A stretch of DNA of 64,000 bases from positions 558,001-622,000 of the forward strand of contig CAWFPL010000003.1 in assembly GCA_963817785.1 (NCBI GenBank). The letters are read 5' to 3'. This stretch comes from JAKALD01 sp963817785 (lineage in GTDB: Bacteria > Pseudomonadota > Gammaproteobacteria > Burkholderiales > SG8-39). Under the pieces are notes generated by a model, which made no database searches, had not been told where the DNA came from, and saw only the letters and a program-made list of their open reading frames with translations. How positions within the stretch are numbered: position 1 is the stretch's first letter; each line of letters opens with the position of its first letter. Both the position numbers and the translations under genes were made by a program. Shown piece after piece: positions 55,578-63,589 of the stretch.

Positions 55578-56897
55578 GTGGCCACCCTTCCCAACATCGG
55601 CAAGTCGGGCCGCTACGGCGACCTGAAACGGCGCGTGCTGTTCCTGCTGGGCGCCCTCGTGGTGTTCCGTGTCGGTGCGCACATTCCGGTGCCCGGAATC
55701 GACCCCGCGGTGCTCGCCGATCTGTTCAAGAGCCAGCAGGGCGGCATCCTGGGCATGTTCAACATGTTCTCCGGCGGCGCGCTGGCGCGCTTCACGATCT
55801 TCGCGCTCGGCATCATGCCGTACATCTCCGCCTCGATCATCGTGCAGCTGATGACGTCCGTGAGCCCGCAGCTCGACCAGTTGCGCAAGGAGGGCGAGTC
55901 CGGACGGCGCAAGATTACGCAGTACACTCGCTATGCCACGGTTTTCCTGGCCCTGTTCCAGGCCACCGGCATTTCGATTGCGCTCGAGTCCCAGCACGGG
56001 CTGGTGCTCGATCCCGGTCTGGTGTTCCGCATCACTACCGTGACGACCTTGTTGACCGGGACTATGTTTTTGATGTGGCTCGGCGAGCAGATTACTGAGC
56101 GGGGGCTGGGCAACGGCATCTCGATCATCATTTTCGCGGGCATTGCGGCCGGGCTGCCGCACGCGATCGCCGGCACGCTCGAGCTCGTGCGTACCGGTGC
56201 CATGCATCCGCTTACCGCACTGCTGATCGCCGCGGCAGTGGTGCTGGTGACCGGGTTCGTGTGCTTCGTCGAGCGCGGCCAGAGGAAGATCCTGGTCAAC
56301 TACGCCAAGCGCCAAGTGGGCAACCGCGTCTACGGCGGCCAGAGCTCGCACCTGCCGTTCAAGCTGAACATGTCGGGCGTGATCCCGCCGATTTTCGCCA
56401 GCTCGCTGATCCTGTTTCCCGCGACGGTGCTGGGCTGGTTCGGTTCGGCCAAGGGCATGTTCTGGCTGCGCGACATCGCCTCGACGCTGACGCCCGGCCA
56501 GCCGATCTACGTGCTGCTGTATGCGGCGATGATCGTGTTCTTCTGCTTCTTCTACACGGCGCTGCAGTACAGCCCGAAGGAGACGGCCGACAACCTGAAG
56601 AAATCGGGCGCGTTCGTGCCCGGCATCCGGCCAGGGGACCAAACCGCACGCTACCTCGAAAAAATCCTGACGCGCCTCACGCTCGGCGGGGCAGTCTACG
56701 TGACTTTGGTTTGCCTGCTGCCGGAGTTCCTGATCCTGAAGTGGAACGTGCCGTTCTATTTCGGCGGCACCTCGCTGCTGATCATCGTGGTGGTCACGAT
56801 GGACTTCATGTCGCAGGTTCAGGCCTACATCATGACGCACCAGTACGAGAGTCTGCTCAAGAAGGCGAACTTCAGTGGCGGCTTTCCAGTGCGCTGA
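55578..56897 (+). CDS. secY: Protein translocase subunit SecY
   Basis: A 439-residue channel subunit of the Sec translocon with ten transmembrane helices. VFRVGAHIPVPGID, the plug region FNMFSGGALARF, and the cytosolic loop YTALQYSPKETADNLKKSGA are visible. The start is GTG at 55578. The gene ends intact at 56897, just before the infA remnant. Confidence 0.97.
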   Translation: MATLPNIGKSGRYGDLKRRVLFLLGALVVFRVGAHIPVPGIDPAVLADLFKSQQGGILGMFNMFSGGALARFTIFALGIMPYISASIIVQLMTSVSPQLDQLRKEGESGRRKITQYTRYATVFLALFQATGISIALESQHGLVLDPGLVFRITTVTTLLTGTMFLMWLGEQITERGLGNGISIIIFAGIAAGLPHAIAGTLELVRTGAMHPLTALLIAAAVVLVTGFVCFVERGQRKILVNYAKRQVGNRVYGGQSSHLPFKLNMSGVIPPIFASSLILFPATVLGWFGSAKGMFWLRDIASTLTPGQPIYVLLYAAMIVFFCFFYTALQYSPKETADNLKKSGAFVPGIRPGDQTARYLEKILTRLTLGGAVYVTLVCLLPEFLILKWNVPFYFGGTSLLIIVVVTMDFMSQVQAYIMTHQYESLLKKANFSGGFPVR

Positions 56898-56898
56898 G

Positions 56899-57000
56899 AA
56901 GATGCGCATGCACTACATCCGCATACTGCCCGGTGACAATGTAACAGTGGAGCTCACGCCGTACGACTTGACGCGCGGTCGCATCGTATTCCGGGCCAAG
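56899..57000 (+). pseudogene. infA: 3' half of infA (translation initiation factor IF-1)
   Basis: Only residues equivalent to E. coli IF-1 39-72 remain: KMRMHYIRILPGDNVTVELT and then PYDLTRGRIVFRAK. The first 38 codons are missing and homology begins 1-2 codons after the secY stop. At 57001-57003, where the stop is expected, the codon is TAC. The frame then runs on through rpmJ to 57198. The OB fold cannot form, so this copy is non-functional. An intact infA must lie elsewhere, or the junction is an assembly error. Confidence 0.85.
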
Positions 57001-57049
57001 TACGGGTCCGGAGGCGCGGGTCGACACGCGAAGCGAAGGAGAAGCAAGC

Positions 57050-57163
57050 ATGAAAGTGATGGCCTCGGTCAAGAAAATGTGCCGCAAGTGCAAGATCGTC
57101 CGCCGCAAGCGCGTGGTGCGGGTCATTTGCTCCGACCCTCGCCACAAGCAGCGTCAGGGATGA
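57050..57163 (+). CDS. rpmJ: 50S ribosomal protein L36
   Basis: A 37-residue zinc-ribbon protein: MKVMASVKKMCRKCK, then VICSDPRHKQRQG, with the Cys3-His zinc set intact. It is too short for usual ORF thresholds. It lies in another frame within the read-through of the infA remnant. Confidence 0.93.
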   Translation: MKVMASVKKMCRKCKIVRRKRVVRVICSDPRHKQRQG

Positions 57164-57172
57164 TGCAACATC

Positions 57173-57201
57173 TTGAACAAGCAAGAGTTTCAGGGTAAAA
57201 T
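57173..57201 (+). promoter_or_regulatory. Sigma70-like promoter before rpsM (alpha operon)
   Basis: TTGAAC at 57173-57178 and TAAAAT at 57196-57201 are 17 bp apart, in the 78-bp gap between rpmJ and rpsM. Transcription would start about 35 bp before rpsM. Confidence 0.65.
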
Positions 57202-57241
57202 TTGCGGTTTTACCTTTTCGGCCCAACCTCTGGACTAGCAC

Positions 57242-57622
57242 ATGGCACGTATTGCGGGCATCAACATTCCCAACCACCAGCACGCCGAGATCGCGCTGAC
57301 CGCGATCTATGGCATCGGTCGCGCGCGGGCGCAGGCGATCTGCACCGCCGCCGGGGTGGAGCGCACGCGCAAGATCAAGGATCTCACCGACGCCGAACTT
57401 GACCGTCTGCGCGAGCAGTTGGGCCGGGTCGCGGTCGAGGGCGACCTGCGGCGCGAGGTCTCGATGTCGATCAAGCGGCTGATGGACCTCGGCTGCTACC
57501 GCGGCGTGCGCCACCGCAAAGGCCTGCCGGTGCGCGGCCAGCGCACGCGCACCAACGCGCGCACGCGCAAAGGGCCGCGCAAGGCCGCGGTGAAGTTGAC
57601 CTCCCCGGCTGGCAAGGCCTGA
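57242..57622 (+). CDS. rpsM: 30S ribosomal protein S13
   Basis: A 126-residue head protein: MARIAGINIPNHQHAEIALT and the basic end RGQRTRTNARTRKGPRK. First gene of the alpha block. Confidence 0.97.
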   Translation: MARIAGINIPNHQHAEIALTAIYGIGRARAQAICTAAGVERTRKIKDLTDAELDRLREQLGRVAVEGDLRREVSMSIKRLMDLGCYRGVRHRKGLPVRGQRTRTNARTRKGPRKAAVKLTSPAGKA

Positions 57623-57643
57623 CCCGATTAGCTAAGGACGCAC

Positions 57644-58069
57644 ATGGCAAGCAAGACTTCTCCTTCCCAGCAGCAATTGCAGCAGACGGCGGCGGCGCGC
57701 GCCCGTAAAAAGGTCAAGAAGAACGTGGCCGAGGGAATCGCCCACATTCACGCCTCGTTCAACAACACCATCGTCACCATCACCGACCGCCAGGGCAATA
57801 CGCTCGCCTGGGCTACCTCGGGCAACGCGGGCTTCAAGGGTTCGCGCAAGTCCACGCCGTTCGCGGCGCAGGTGGCCGCGGAGCGCGCTGGCCGCGTCGC
57901 GCAGGAATACGGCGTGAAGAATATCGAAGTGCGCATCAAGGGCCCCGGCCCGGGGCGCGAGTCTGCGGTGCGCGCGTTGAATTCAATCGGGCTCAAGATC
58001 GGCAGCATCTCCGATGTGACGCCCGTTCCGCACAACGGCTGCCGCGCGCCCAAGCGGCGCCGCGTGTAA
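57644..58069 (+). CDS. rpsK: 30S ribosomal protein S11
   Basis: A 141-residue platform protein: GIAHIHASFNNTIVTITDRQ and GPGPGRESAVRALNSIGLKI. The N terminus is some 12 residues longer than in E. coli, with a Gln/Ala run. Confidence 0.97.
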   Translation: MASKTSPSQQQLQQTAAARARKKVKKNVAEGIAHIHASFNNTIVTITDRQGNTLAWATSGNAGFKGSRKSTPFAAQVAAERAGRVAQEYGVKNIEVRIKGPGPGRESAVRALNSIGLKIGSISDVTPVPHNGCRAPKRRRV

Positions 58070-58078
58070 GGAGACGCC

Positions 58079-58708
58079 ATGGCCAGGAACCTGGACGCCA
58101 AGTGCCGCCAATGCCGGCGGGAAGGGGAAAAGCTTTTCCTCAAGGGCGAGAAATGCTTCACCGACAAGTGCGCGATAGAGCGCCGCAGCTACGCACCCGG
58201 CCAGCACGGGCAGAAGAGCGGCATGCGCCTGTCGGACTATGGCAAGCAGCTGCGCGAGAAGCAGAAGCTGCGCAGGATCTACGGCGTGCTCGAGAGCCAA
58301 TTCCGCAAGACCTACGCCGAAGCCGCGCGCTCCAAGGGCGTGACCGGCGAGCGGCTGCTGCAGCTGCTCGAGACGCGGCTGGACAACGTGATCTACCGCA
58401 TGGGCTTCGGCGCCTCGCGCACCGAGGCGCGCCAGGTCGTGCGCCACAACGGCATCCTGGTGAACGGTAAGCGCGTCAATATTCCTTCCTTCCAGGTCCG
58501 CCCCGGGGACGTGGTCGAGGTAACCGACAAGGCGAAGGCCCACCTGCGCGTGAAAGCCGCCGCCGAGGCCGCCGAATCGCGCGGCGTGCCGGAGTGGATG
58601 GAGGTCGATGCCAAGGCGCTCAAGGGCACCTTCAAGTCGCTGCCCGCGCGCGCCGACCTGCCCTCCACGATCAACGAAAGCCTGGTCGTCGAGCTTTACT
58701 CGAAGTGA
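58079..58708 (+). CDS. rpsD: 30S ribosomal protein S4
   Basis: A 209-residue 16S 5'-domain protein with an S4 RNA-binding domain (RLDNVIYRMGFGASRTEARQ). CRQCRREGEKLFLKGEKC near residue 8 carries four Cys, as in zinc-binding S4. In enterobacteria S4 represses the alpha operon. Confidence 0.97.
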   Translation: MARNLDAKCRQCRREGEKLFLKGEKCFTDKCAIERRSYAPGQHGQKSGMRLSDYGKQLREKQKLRRIYGVLESQFRKTYAEAARSKGVTGERLLQLLETRLDNVIYRMGFGASRTEARQVVRHNGILVNGKRVNIPSFQVRPGDVVEVTDKAKAHLRVKAAAEAAESRGVPEWMEVDAKALKGTFKSLPARADLPSTINESLVVELYSK

Positions 58709-58743
58709 CCGTGCTCTTCGCCGCAACGCTCTAAGGACGAAAA

Positions 58744-59730
58744 ATGCCGCAGACTGGATTTCTCAAGCCGCGCATCGTCGACGTTCAGAATCTGTCTCCG
58801 TACCACGCCAAGGTGACGATGGAGCCGTTCGAGCGGGGCTACGGCCACACGCTCGGCAACGCGCTGCGTCGCGTGCTGCTCTCCTCGATGCCCGGGTATG
58901 CGCCTACCGAGGTGCAGATCGCCGGCGTGGTGCATGAGTATTCGACGCTCGACGGCGTGCGCGAGGATATCGTCGATATCCTGCTCAACCTCAAGGGCGT
59001 GGTGTTCCGCCTGCACAACCGCCAGGACGCGATCCTGACGCTCAAGAAGAAGGGTGACGAGGGCGCGGTGACCGCCGGGGACATCGAGGCTTCGCACGAC
59101 GTCGAGATCGTCAATCCCGAGCACGTGATCGCGCATCTGGCTGCCGGCGGCAAGCTCGAGATGCAGATCAAGATCGAGTCCGGTCGCGGCTACGTGCCGG
59201 GCAACATGCGCTTCCTGCCCGAGGAAACCAAGGGCATCGGCCGCGTCGTGCTGGACGCCTCGTTCAGCCCGGTGCGCCGCGTCTCGTACTCGGTGGAATC
59301 GGCGCGCGTCGAGCAGCGCACCGACCTCGACAAGCTGATCATCGACATCGAGACCAACGGCGCGATCGAGCCGGAGGAGGCGATTCGCTATGCGGCGCGC
59401 ATTCTGGTTGACCAGTTGTCGGTGTTCGCGCAGCTGGAAGGAACCGCCCTCCCTACCGAGCAGCCGAAGTCGCCGTCGGTCGATCCGATCCTGCTGCGTC
59501 CGGTGGACGATCTCGAGCTCACGGTGCGCTCGGCCAACTGCCTGAAGGCGGAGAACATCTACTATATCGGCGACCTGATCCAGCGCACCGAGACGGAGTT
59601 GCTCAAGACCCCGAACCTCGGGCGCAAGTCGCTCAACGAGATCAAGGAAGTGCTCGCCTCTCGCGGGCTGACGCTGGGCATGAAGCTCGAGAACTGGCCG
59701 CCCGCCGAGCTCGAGCATCACCGCAGCTGA
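58744..59730 (+). CDS. rpoA: DNA-directed RNA polymerase subunit alpha
   Basis: A 328-residue subunit. The N-terminal dimerisation domain (about 1-235) includes RGYGHTLGNALRRVLLSSMP. The C-terminal domain (about 250-320) has NCLKAENIYYIGDLIQRTE and NLGRKSLNEIKEVLASRGL, which contact UP elements and activators. Length is normal. Confidence 0.97.
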   Translation: MPQTGFLKPRIVDVQNLSPYHAKVTMEPFERGYGHTLGNALRRVLLSSMPGYAPTEVQIAGVVHEYSTLDGVREDIVDILLNLKGVVFRLHNRQDAILTLKKKGDEGAVTAGDIEASHDVEIVNPEHVIAHLAAGGKLEMQIKIESGRGYVPGNMRFLPEETKGIGRVVLDASFSPVRRVSYSVESARVEQRTDLDKLIIDIETNGAIEPEEAIRYAARILVDQLSVFAQLEGTALPTEQPKSPSVDPILLRPVDDLELTVRSANCLKAENIYYIGDLIQRTETELLKTPNLGRKSLNEIKEVLASRGLTLGMKLENWPPAELEHHRS

Positions 59731-59758
59731 GCTGCGCCGGAGATAAGGACAACAAGCC

Positions 59759-60157
59759 ATGCGTCACGGTCACGGTCTGCGCAAACTCAACCGCACCTCG
59801 AGCCACCGGCTCGCGATGTTCCGCAACATGACGGTGTCACTCTTGCGCCACGAGCAGATCACGACCACGCTGCCCAAGGCGAAGGAGCTGCGCCGCATCG
59901 TCGAGCCCGTGATTACGCTCGGCAAGCATCCCAGCCTCGCCAACCGCCGGCTTGCCTTCAACCGGCTGCGCGACCGTGACATGGTCGGCAAGCTGTTCGG
60001 CGAGCTGGGGCCGCGCTACGCGAAGCGCAACGGCGGCTACCTGCGCATCCTGAAGAGCGGCTTTCGCAAGGGAGACAACGCGCCGCTGGCGCTGGTGACT
60101 CTGCTCGATCGCCCCGAACAGCTGGAGAGTACTAAGGAACAGAAGAAGGCCGCGTAG
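59759..60157 (+). CDS. rplQ: 50S ribosomal protein L17
   Basis: A 132-residue protein and the last gene of the superoperon: MRHGHGLRKLNRTSSHRLAM and ITTTLPKAKELRRIVEPVIT. An intrinsic terminator follows at 60178. Confidence 0.97.
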   Translation: MRHGHGLRKLNRTSSHRLAMFRNMTVSLLRHEQITTTLPKAKELRRIVEPVITLGKHPSLANRRLAFNRLRDRDMVGKLFGELGPRYAKRNGGYLRILKSGFRKGDNAPLALVTLLDRPEQLESTKEQKKAA

Positions 60158-60177
60158 GCGCCGGGCGATGCGCACGA

Positions 60178-60210
60178 AAAAAGGCCGGGCACTTCCCGGC
60201 CTTTTTGTTT
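60178..60210 (+). terminator. Intrinsic terminator of the ribosomal superoperon
   Basis: A stem AAAAAGGCCGGG (60178-60189) pairs with CCCGGCCTTTTT (60195-60206) around a 5-nt loop, followed by GTTTT. It is the clearest terminator in the window. The A run on the other side lets it act on both strands. Confidence 0.92.
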
Positions 60211-60229
60211 TGATGGGCTAGGGACCGGG

Positions 60230-61507
60230 ATGCGCGATCGCGCGATGCGCTCGGCCAATAAGCTGCGCCTGTGGCTGCGTCTGCTCGGGCCGGGCCTGGT
60301 CACCGGTGCGGCGGACGACGACCCGAGCGGCATCGCGACCTATTCCCAGGCTGGGGCGCAGTTCGGTTTCAACGTGCTCTGGAGCGTGGTGGTCACCTAC
60401 CCCCTGATGGTGGGGATCCAGATGATCAGCGCGCGAATCGGTGCCGTGACCGGGCAGGGGGTCGCGGCGAATATCCGCCGGCTGTACCCGCGCTGGGTGC
60501 TGCATCCGCTCGTGGTGCTGGTGTTGATCGCCAACACGATCAACATCGCGGCGGACCTCGGCGCCATGGGCGAGGCCCTGCAGCTGCTGGTCGGGGGGCC
60601 GCGCCACGGTCAGGCACTGCTGTTCGGCTTCGCGTCGGTGCTGCTGCAAATCTACATGCCGTATCCGCGCTATGCCCCGTTTCTCAAGTGGCTGGTGGTC
60701 GCCCTGTTCGCGTACGTGGCGACCGTGTTCGTGGTCCACGTCCCCTGGGGCGAGGTCGTCGCCGGCACGCTTTGGCCGTCGCTGCACTTCGAGCGCGCCT
60801 ACATCTTCGCGGTGGTGGCGGTATTCGGCACGACCATCAGCCCCTACCTGTTCTTCTGGCAGGCGGCGCAGGAGGTCGAGGAGCAGCGCGTGGCCGGGTT
60901 TCCCGGCCCGCTCGCCTCGGAGCGGGCACGCGCGGAGCTGCAGCGCATCAAGGTCGACACCTACCTGGGAATGGGGTTCTCAAACCTGGTGGCGTTCTTC
61001 ATCGTGCTGACCACCGCGGTCACGCTGCATCGCGCCGGCATCACCGACATCCAGACCTCCACCCAGGCGGCGCAGGCGCTGCGGCCGCTGGCGGGGGAGT
61101 TCGCCTTCGCGCTGTTCGCCGCGGGTATCATCGGAACCGGGATGCTGGCCGTGCCGGTTCTGGCGGGCTCGGCCGCGTATGCGGTCGCCGAGTCCTTCGA
61201 CTGGCGTGCCGGGCTTTGGTACAAGCCGATGGAAGCGAGGGGCTTTTACTTCATCATCCTGGTGGCGACGCTGATCGGGGCGGCGATCGACTTCAGTCCG
61301 ATCGATCCGATCAAGGCGCTGTACTGGGCGGCGGTGATCAATGCCATCGTCGCGCTTCCGATCATGGCGGTCATGATGCTGCTCGCCGCGCGCTCGGAGG
61401 CGATGGGTTCGCACGTGGTGAACCGGCGGTTGAAGGTGCTGGGCTGGGTGGCCACCGCCGTCATGGGGTTGGCGGTCGCGCTGCTGGTGTACACCTCGGT
61501 CGCCTGA
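60230..61507 (+). CDS. Nramp-family divalent metal transporter, divergent clade
   Basis: A 425-residue inner-membrane carrier with about 11 helices. The TM1 motif is DPSGIATYSQAGA (residues 31-43) where typical Nramp has DPGNxxT. TM6 reads TTISPYLFFWQ (201-211) where typical Nramp has MPHN. The metal-coordinating Met and Asn are therefore missing. It may carry another cation, such as Mg2+. The start is ATG at 60230; ATG at 60245 is possible. It follows the rplQ terminator. Confidence 0.82.
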   Translation: MRDRAMRSANKLRLWLRLLGPGLVTGAADDDPSGIATYSQAGAQFGFNVLWSVVVTYPLMVGIQMISARIGAVTGQGVAANIRRLYPRWVLHPLVVLVLIANTINIAADLGAMGEALQLLVGGPRHGQALLFGFASVLLQIYMPYPRYAPFLKWLVVALFAYVATVFVVHVPWGEVVAGTLWPSLHFERAYIFAVVAVFGTTISPYLFFWQAAQEVEEQRVAGFPGPLASERARAELQRIKVDTYLGMGFSNLVAFFIVLTTAVTLHRAGITDIQTSTQAAQALRPLAGEFAFALFAAGIIGTGMLAVPVLAGSAAYAVAESFDWRAGLWYKPMEARGFYFIILVATLIGAAIDFSPIDPIKALYWAAVINAIVALPIMAVMMLLAARSEAMGSHVVNRRLKVLGWVATAVMGLAVALLVYTSVA

Positions 61508-61530
61508 GCGCACAAGGCTGGCAGCGGCGT

Positions 61531-62298
61531 ATGCCGATCGTGCTGTACTCGGATTTCGGCGCCGGGGACCTGTACGTGGGCCAGGTGAAGGGCGTGCTCG
61601 CCGAACGGGCACCGCGCGTACGCGTGTTCGATGCGCTGCACGATGCTCCGGCGTTCTGCATCGAGACGAACGCGCATCTGCTGGCCGCGCTCGCGCCGCG
61701 CTACCCCAGGGGCAGCGTGTTCCTGGCGATCGTCGATCCGGGGGTCGGCGGTTCCCGCGGCGCGATCGTAGTGGGCGCGAACGGGCGCACCTTCGTCGGC
61801 CCCGACAACGGCCTGCTGGCCGTCCTGTGGGGACGGGCGAGCAGGCCGCGCTGCCGCAGCATTCGCTGGCGGCCAGCGCAGCTCGGGAACTCGTTCCACG
61901 GCCGCGACCTCTTTGCTCCGGTTGCGGCTGCGCTTGCGGCCGGGCGCGTGCCGCGCGGCTGGCTGGTGCCGCAAGCCGCGCCGGAGATACTTCTCGGCGC
62001 GGGCGAGCTTGCACGGGTCGTGTACGTGGACCACTATGGAAATGCCGTGACCGGCCTGCGCGCCGCCGCCATGCCGCCGGAGGCGAGCCTGCGCGCAGGC
62101 TCGCGGCTGCTGCCTCACGCGCGCACATTTGGCGAGGTGCGGCCGGGCGAGCCCTTCTGGTATGAAAACAGCCTGGGGCTGGTGGAGATCGCCGCCAATC
62201 GCGCGAGCGCCGCGCGCCTGCTCCGGCTGCGCGTGGGCAGTCCGGTCGCCGTACTCCGGGACCGAGCTAAAGCACGAGGATCGCGCGGTAATCGTTGA
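61531..62298 (+). CDS. SAM hydroxide adenosyltransferase-like protein (DUF62)
   Basis: A 255-residue protein of the SAM-dependent halogenase/hydroxide adenosyltransferase fold, which converts SAM to adenosine and methionine. YSDFGAGDLYVGQVKGVL, FLAIVDPGVGG, FVGPDNGLL and FHGRDLFAPVAA are the family motifs. The C-terminal domain has YVDHYGNAVTG. It overlaps the convergent glycerate kinase gene by 32 bp. Confidence 0.87.
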   Translation: MPIVLYSDFGAGDLYVGQVKGVLAERAPRVRVFDALHDAPAFCIETNAHLLAALAPRYPRGSVFLAIVDPGVGGSRGAIVVGANGRTFVGPDNGLLAVLWGRASRPRCRSIRWRPAQLGNSFHGRDLFAPVAAALAAGRVPRGWLVPQAAPEILLGAGELARVVYVDHYGNAVTGLRAAAMPPEASLRAGSRLLPHARTFGEVRPGEPFWYENSLGLVEIAANRASAARLLRLRVGSPVAVLRDRAKARGSRGNR

Positions 62299-63535
62299 CG
62301 TTGGTGCGCGTCGGGCCGGTGACGACGAGATCGCCGAGCGCGGCAAAGAATCGGTAGCTGTCGTTGGCCGCCAGAAGCTGCTTCGCCTCGAGGCCCCGAG
62401 CGCGCGCCCGCGCCAGCGTGTCCGGCGCCAGCAGTGCGCCGGCGTTGTCCTCCGACCCGTCGATGCCGTCGGTATCCGCCGCGATGGCATGCACGTCGGC
62501 GAGGCCGTCGAGCTCGAGCGCCAGGGCGAGCAGGAATTCCGCGCAGCGCCCGCCGTGCCCGTTCGGTGAGCGCACGGTCACGGTGCACTCGCCGCCGGAG
62601 ATCAACGCCACCGGGGGCGTGAACGGTCGGCGATAGCGCCGAATCTCGCGCACCTGCGCCGCCATGACCTTCGCAACTTCGCGCGCCTCGCCGGTGATCG
62701 AATCACCGAGGATCACAGGCTCGACGCCGGCACGGCGAAATGCCTCCGCACCTGCCTCGAGCGCGCGGTGTGCGGTGGCGACCACGCGGTTCTCGACGCG
62801 CGTGAACACGGGGTCGCCCGGCTTGGGGGTCTCCGGCAGCTCGCCGCGCGCGCCCGCTTCGAGCCGCGACCGCACCGCGGCCGGCGGCGCGAGCCCATAG
62901 CTGGCCAGAACGTCGAGCGCGTCGCGGTAGGTCGTGGGATCGGGTGCGCAAGGGCCCGAGGCGATGTGCGTCGGGTCGTCGCCGGTCACGTCCGAAATGA
63001 TGAGCGCGAGCGTCGGCGCGCGGCACGCGGCCGCCAGCCGGCCTCCCTGGATCGCCGAGAGATGCTTGCGCACGGTATTGATTTCCTGGATCGCTGCTCC
63101 GCAGTTCAGCAGCTGGGCGGTCACGGCCTTCAGGTCCGCGATCGCGAGGCCCTCGGCCGGAAGGTTGAGCAGCGCCGAGCCGCCGCCCGAGAGCAGCGCG
63201 AGCAGCAGGTCGTCCGGACCGAGCGCCCGCACGCGTTGCAGGACCTCGCGCGCGGCCGTCTCACCGGCCGCATCCGGAATCGGATGCGCGGCCTCGACGA
63301 CGCGGATGCGGCTCGAAGGCAGCCCGTGCGCGTAGCGCGTGATGGCGAGGCCCTCGAGCGGGGCATCCTTCGGCCAGCCCCGCTCCACCGCCGAGGCCAT
63401 CGCTGCCGCCGCTTTGCCCGCGCCGACCACGAGCGTGCGTCCGCGCGGAGGAGCCGGGAGCTGCGCGGCCAGGATCGTGAGCGGGTCGGCCGCAGCGACC
63501 GCGGCGCGGAAGCTGTTCTGCAGGAGTTCGCGCAT
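62267..63535 (-). CDS. Glycerate 2-kinase (MOFRL / TtuD family)
   Basis: A 422-residue kinase that phosphorylates glycerate at position 2; older annotations call it hydroxypyruvate reductase. VVGAGKAAAAMASAVE (near residue 36), LLALLSGGGSALL (near 110) and the C-terminal MOFRL domain with ISGGECTV and AADTDGIDGSEDNAGA are visible. Length fits the family. Confidence 0.9.
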   Translation of the reverse strand: MRELLQNSFRAAVAAADPLTILAAQLPAPPRGRTLVVGAGKAAAAMASAVERGWPKDAPLEGLAITRYAHGLPSSRIRVVEAAHPIPDAAGETAAREVLQRVRALGPDDLLLALLSGGGSALLNLPAEGLAIADLKAVTAQLLNCGAAIQEINTVRKHLSAIQGGRLAAACRAPTLALIISDVTGDDPTHIASGPCAPDPTTYRDALDVLASYGLAPPAAVRSRLEAGARGELPETPKPGDPVFTRVENRVVATAHRALEAGAEAFRRAGVEPVILGDSITGEAREVAKVMAAQVREIRRYRRPFTPPVALISGGECTVTVRSPNGHGGRCAEFLLALALELDGLADVHAIAADTDGIDGSEDNAGALLAPDTLARARARGLEAKQLLAANDSYRFFAALGDLVVTGPTRTNVNDYRAILVL

Positions 63536-63589
63536 GGCGCGCAGTGTACCGGCCGTGCAGCCGCGGCGCTCCGCAAGCGGCGTCGCGCC

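Noticed and set aside
56875..57198. 107-codon protein containing the IF-1 C terminus
   Set aside because: It starts inside secY and continues through rpmJ in the wrong frame; only 34 codons are IF-1-like.
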